From Bacillota bacterium (GTDB lineage: Bacteria; Bacillota; Clostridia; Lachnospirales; Lachnospiraceae), in NCBI GenBank assembly GCA_023421505.1, contig JAEZTJ010000083.1:1-64000 (forward strand): a DNA stretch of 64,000 nucleotides. The letters run 5' to 3'. The notes under the pieces are model-generated. The model saw nothing but the letters and a program-made list of their open reading frames with translations. It was not told where the DNA came from and searched no databases. The translations under genes were made by a program, and so were the position numbers. Shown here in pieces: positions 63,287 through 64,000 of this stretch; within the stretch, counting starts at the first letter, position 1, and every line of letters begins with the position of its first letter.

Positions 63287-64000
63287 GTGAATACATATAA
63301 AGCCTTTGGTCTAATAATTGAGTCTGAAATCGTTATCGACGACTTAATAGCAGGTAGCTTAGAGAAGCCTGATGTTATAATTGTAAAAGGCAGTGCCCCA
63401 GATACCTTTGAGAACACAGTAATAGATACTCCCAGTGTAAAAATAAGCAATGATAAATATTTTTCACTTATTCATAATGTAGCGAAATATTATGTGGAGA
63501 AGGGAAGATATATCATTGTAGAGCCCTTTGAAGCTTCTGCTGAGGAAGAAGTGAAGCTTTATCTATTAGGCAATTGTATGGGAGCTTTGCTATATCAGAG
63601 AAGAATTTTACCTCTTCATGCAAGCTGTGTCAATGTAAATGAAAATGGAATACTGCTAGTAGGAGATTCCGGTGCCGGCAAATCAACAATAGCATCCGTT
63701 CTCCTAAAGAATGGCTATAAGCTGCTTACTGACGATGTGGCTGCGATTGACTTTAATAAAAATAAGGAGACGGTAATATATCCGGGCTACCCAAGTCAGA
63801 AGCTTTGGGAGGACACAATAGAGCGTATCGGAGTGGAAGAACCAAAGCTATCATTAATCAGAATATCAAAGGAACTTCATAAATACTCAGTTAAGAGGAA
63901 CTCAAATTTTAAGGATGGTACTACGCCTGTGAAAATAATTTTTGAAATTGTACCTGCAGAAATCACGGAAATTCAATTGGAAGAGGTTAAGGGTACTAAA
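63287..64000 (+). CDS. HPr-kinase-like protein of the lasso cluster (partial, cut by window end)
   Basis: The open frame runs past base 64000, so only the first 238 codons are seen. YKAFGLIIESEI at the start and LPLHASCVNVNENGILLVGD, then Walker A GDSGAGKST (residues 126-134) and LLTDDVAAID match kinases of the HprK superfamily found in lasso clusters, which phosphorylate the C-terminal Ser of the peptide. I chose GTG 63287, 5 nt after AGAGG, because family members begin near YKAFG. The frame is open back to 63182 and an ATG at 63188 is a possible alternative. Confidence 0.85.
   Translation, partial: MNTYKAFGLIIESEIVIDDLIAGSLEKPDVIIVKGSAPDTFENTVIDTPSVKISNDKYFSLIHNVAKYYVEKGRYIIVEPFEASAEEEVKLYLLGNCMGALLYQRRILPLHASCVNVNENGILLVGDSGAGKSTIASVLLKNGYKLLTDDVAAIDFNKNKETVIYPGYPSQKLWEDTIERIGVEEPKLSLIRISKELHKYSVKRNSNFKDGTTPVKIIFEIVPAEITEIQLEEVKGTK

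Overview
The window reads as chromosomal DNA of a low-GC, spore-forming anaerobe of the Clostridia, most like a Lachnospiraceae / Clostridium cluster XIVa organism. The reasons are the AT-rich composition, strong GGAGG ribosome sites, an alpha/beta small acid-soluble spore protein, YlbJ and GerW sporulation proteins, a giant 2-hydroxyacyl-CoA dehydratase activase-type protein, Pta-AckA acetate metabolism and an AnfO-type nitrogenase accessory protein. I cannot name the species from sequence alone.

Layout. 0-9 kb: a soluble-signalling MCP, a CheW protein, a zinc-ribbon membrane protein, hisH-hisF, ung and an amino-acid permease. 9-16.5 kb: the 1409-aa activase/dehydratase-like protein on the minus strand, a double-LysM protein, a repeat cluster, a small ORF with a consensus promoter, CorA and a degenerate rhomboid. 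16.8-24 kb: conserved hypotheticals, ytfI-gerW, rpmB, Asp23 (yloU), fakA (yloV) and a DUF1653 protein. 24-28.5 kb: an AraC/EamA pair, and a minus-strand GntR(YtrA)-ABC-lipoprotein operon with a visible promoter and operator. 28.9-43 kb: recG, then a surface-glycan island (two GT2 enzymes, two large GT-C-like membrane proteins, UDP-galactopyranose mutase, an L,D-transpeptidase), citrate synthase and a spore protein. 43-57.3 kb: the Firmicutes backbone rsmD-coaD-ylbJ...tmcAL...pta-ackA-yceD-rpmF, interrupted by pepF, a GNAT, AnfO and a glycosidase-like protein. 57.4-64 kb: an L,D-transpeptidase and then a lasso-peptide gene cluster that runs off the window.

The most interesting part is the lasso-peptide cluster at about 59.36-64.0 kb. 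It has a PqqD-like leader-binding protein (B1) overlapping an asparagine-synthetase-like cyclase (C) that lacks the glutaminase cysteine. It also has a short precursor gene encoded on the opposite strand (61634-61765, minus), a nucleotidyltransferase, and an HPr-kinase-like protein cut by the window edge. The precursor ends in Ser, which matches the paeninodin-type systems in which the kinase phosphorylates a C-terminal Ser.

The second notable signal is a family of structured intergenic repeats built from two modules of about 90-113 bp. They occur in variable order at 13.95, 28.64, 46.15 and 57.41 kb, with a remnant at 59.27 kb. Their stems vary in ways that keep base pairing, and several copies sit at junctions between backbone and accessory genes. 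A third is a small TGCC...GGCA hairpin placed 2-4 nt before the Shine-Dalgarno sequence of several unrelated genes. I found no rRNA, tRNA, CRISPR array, transposase or phage genes.
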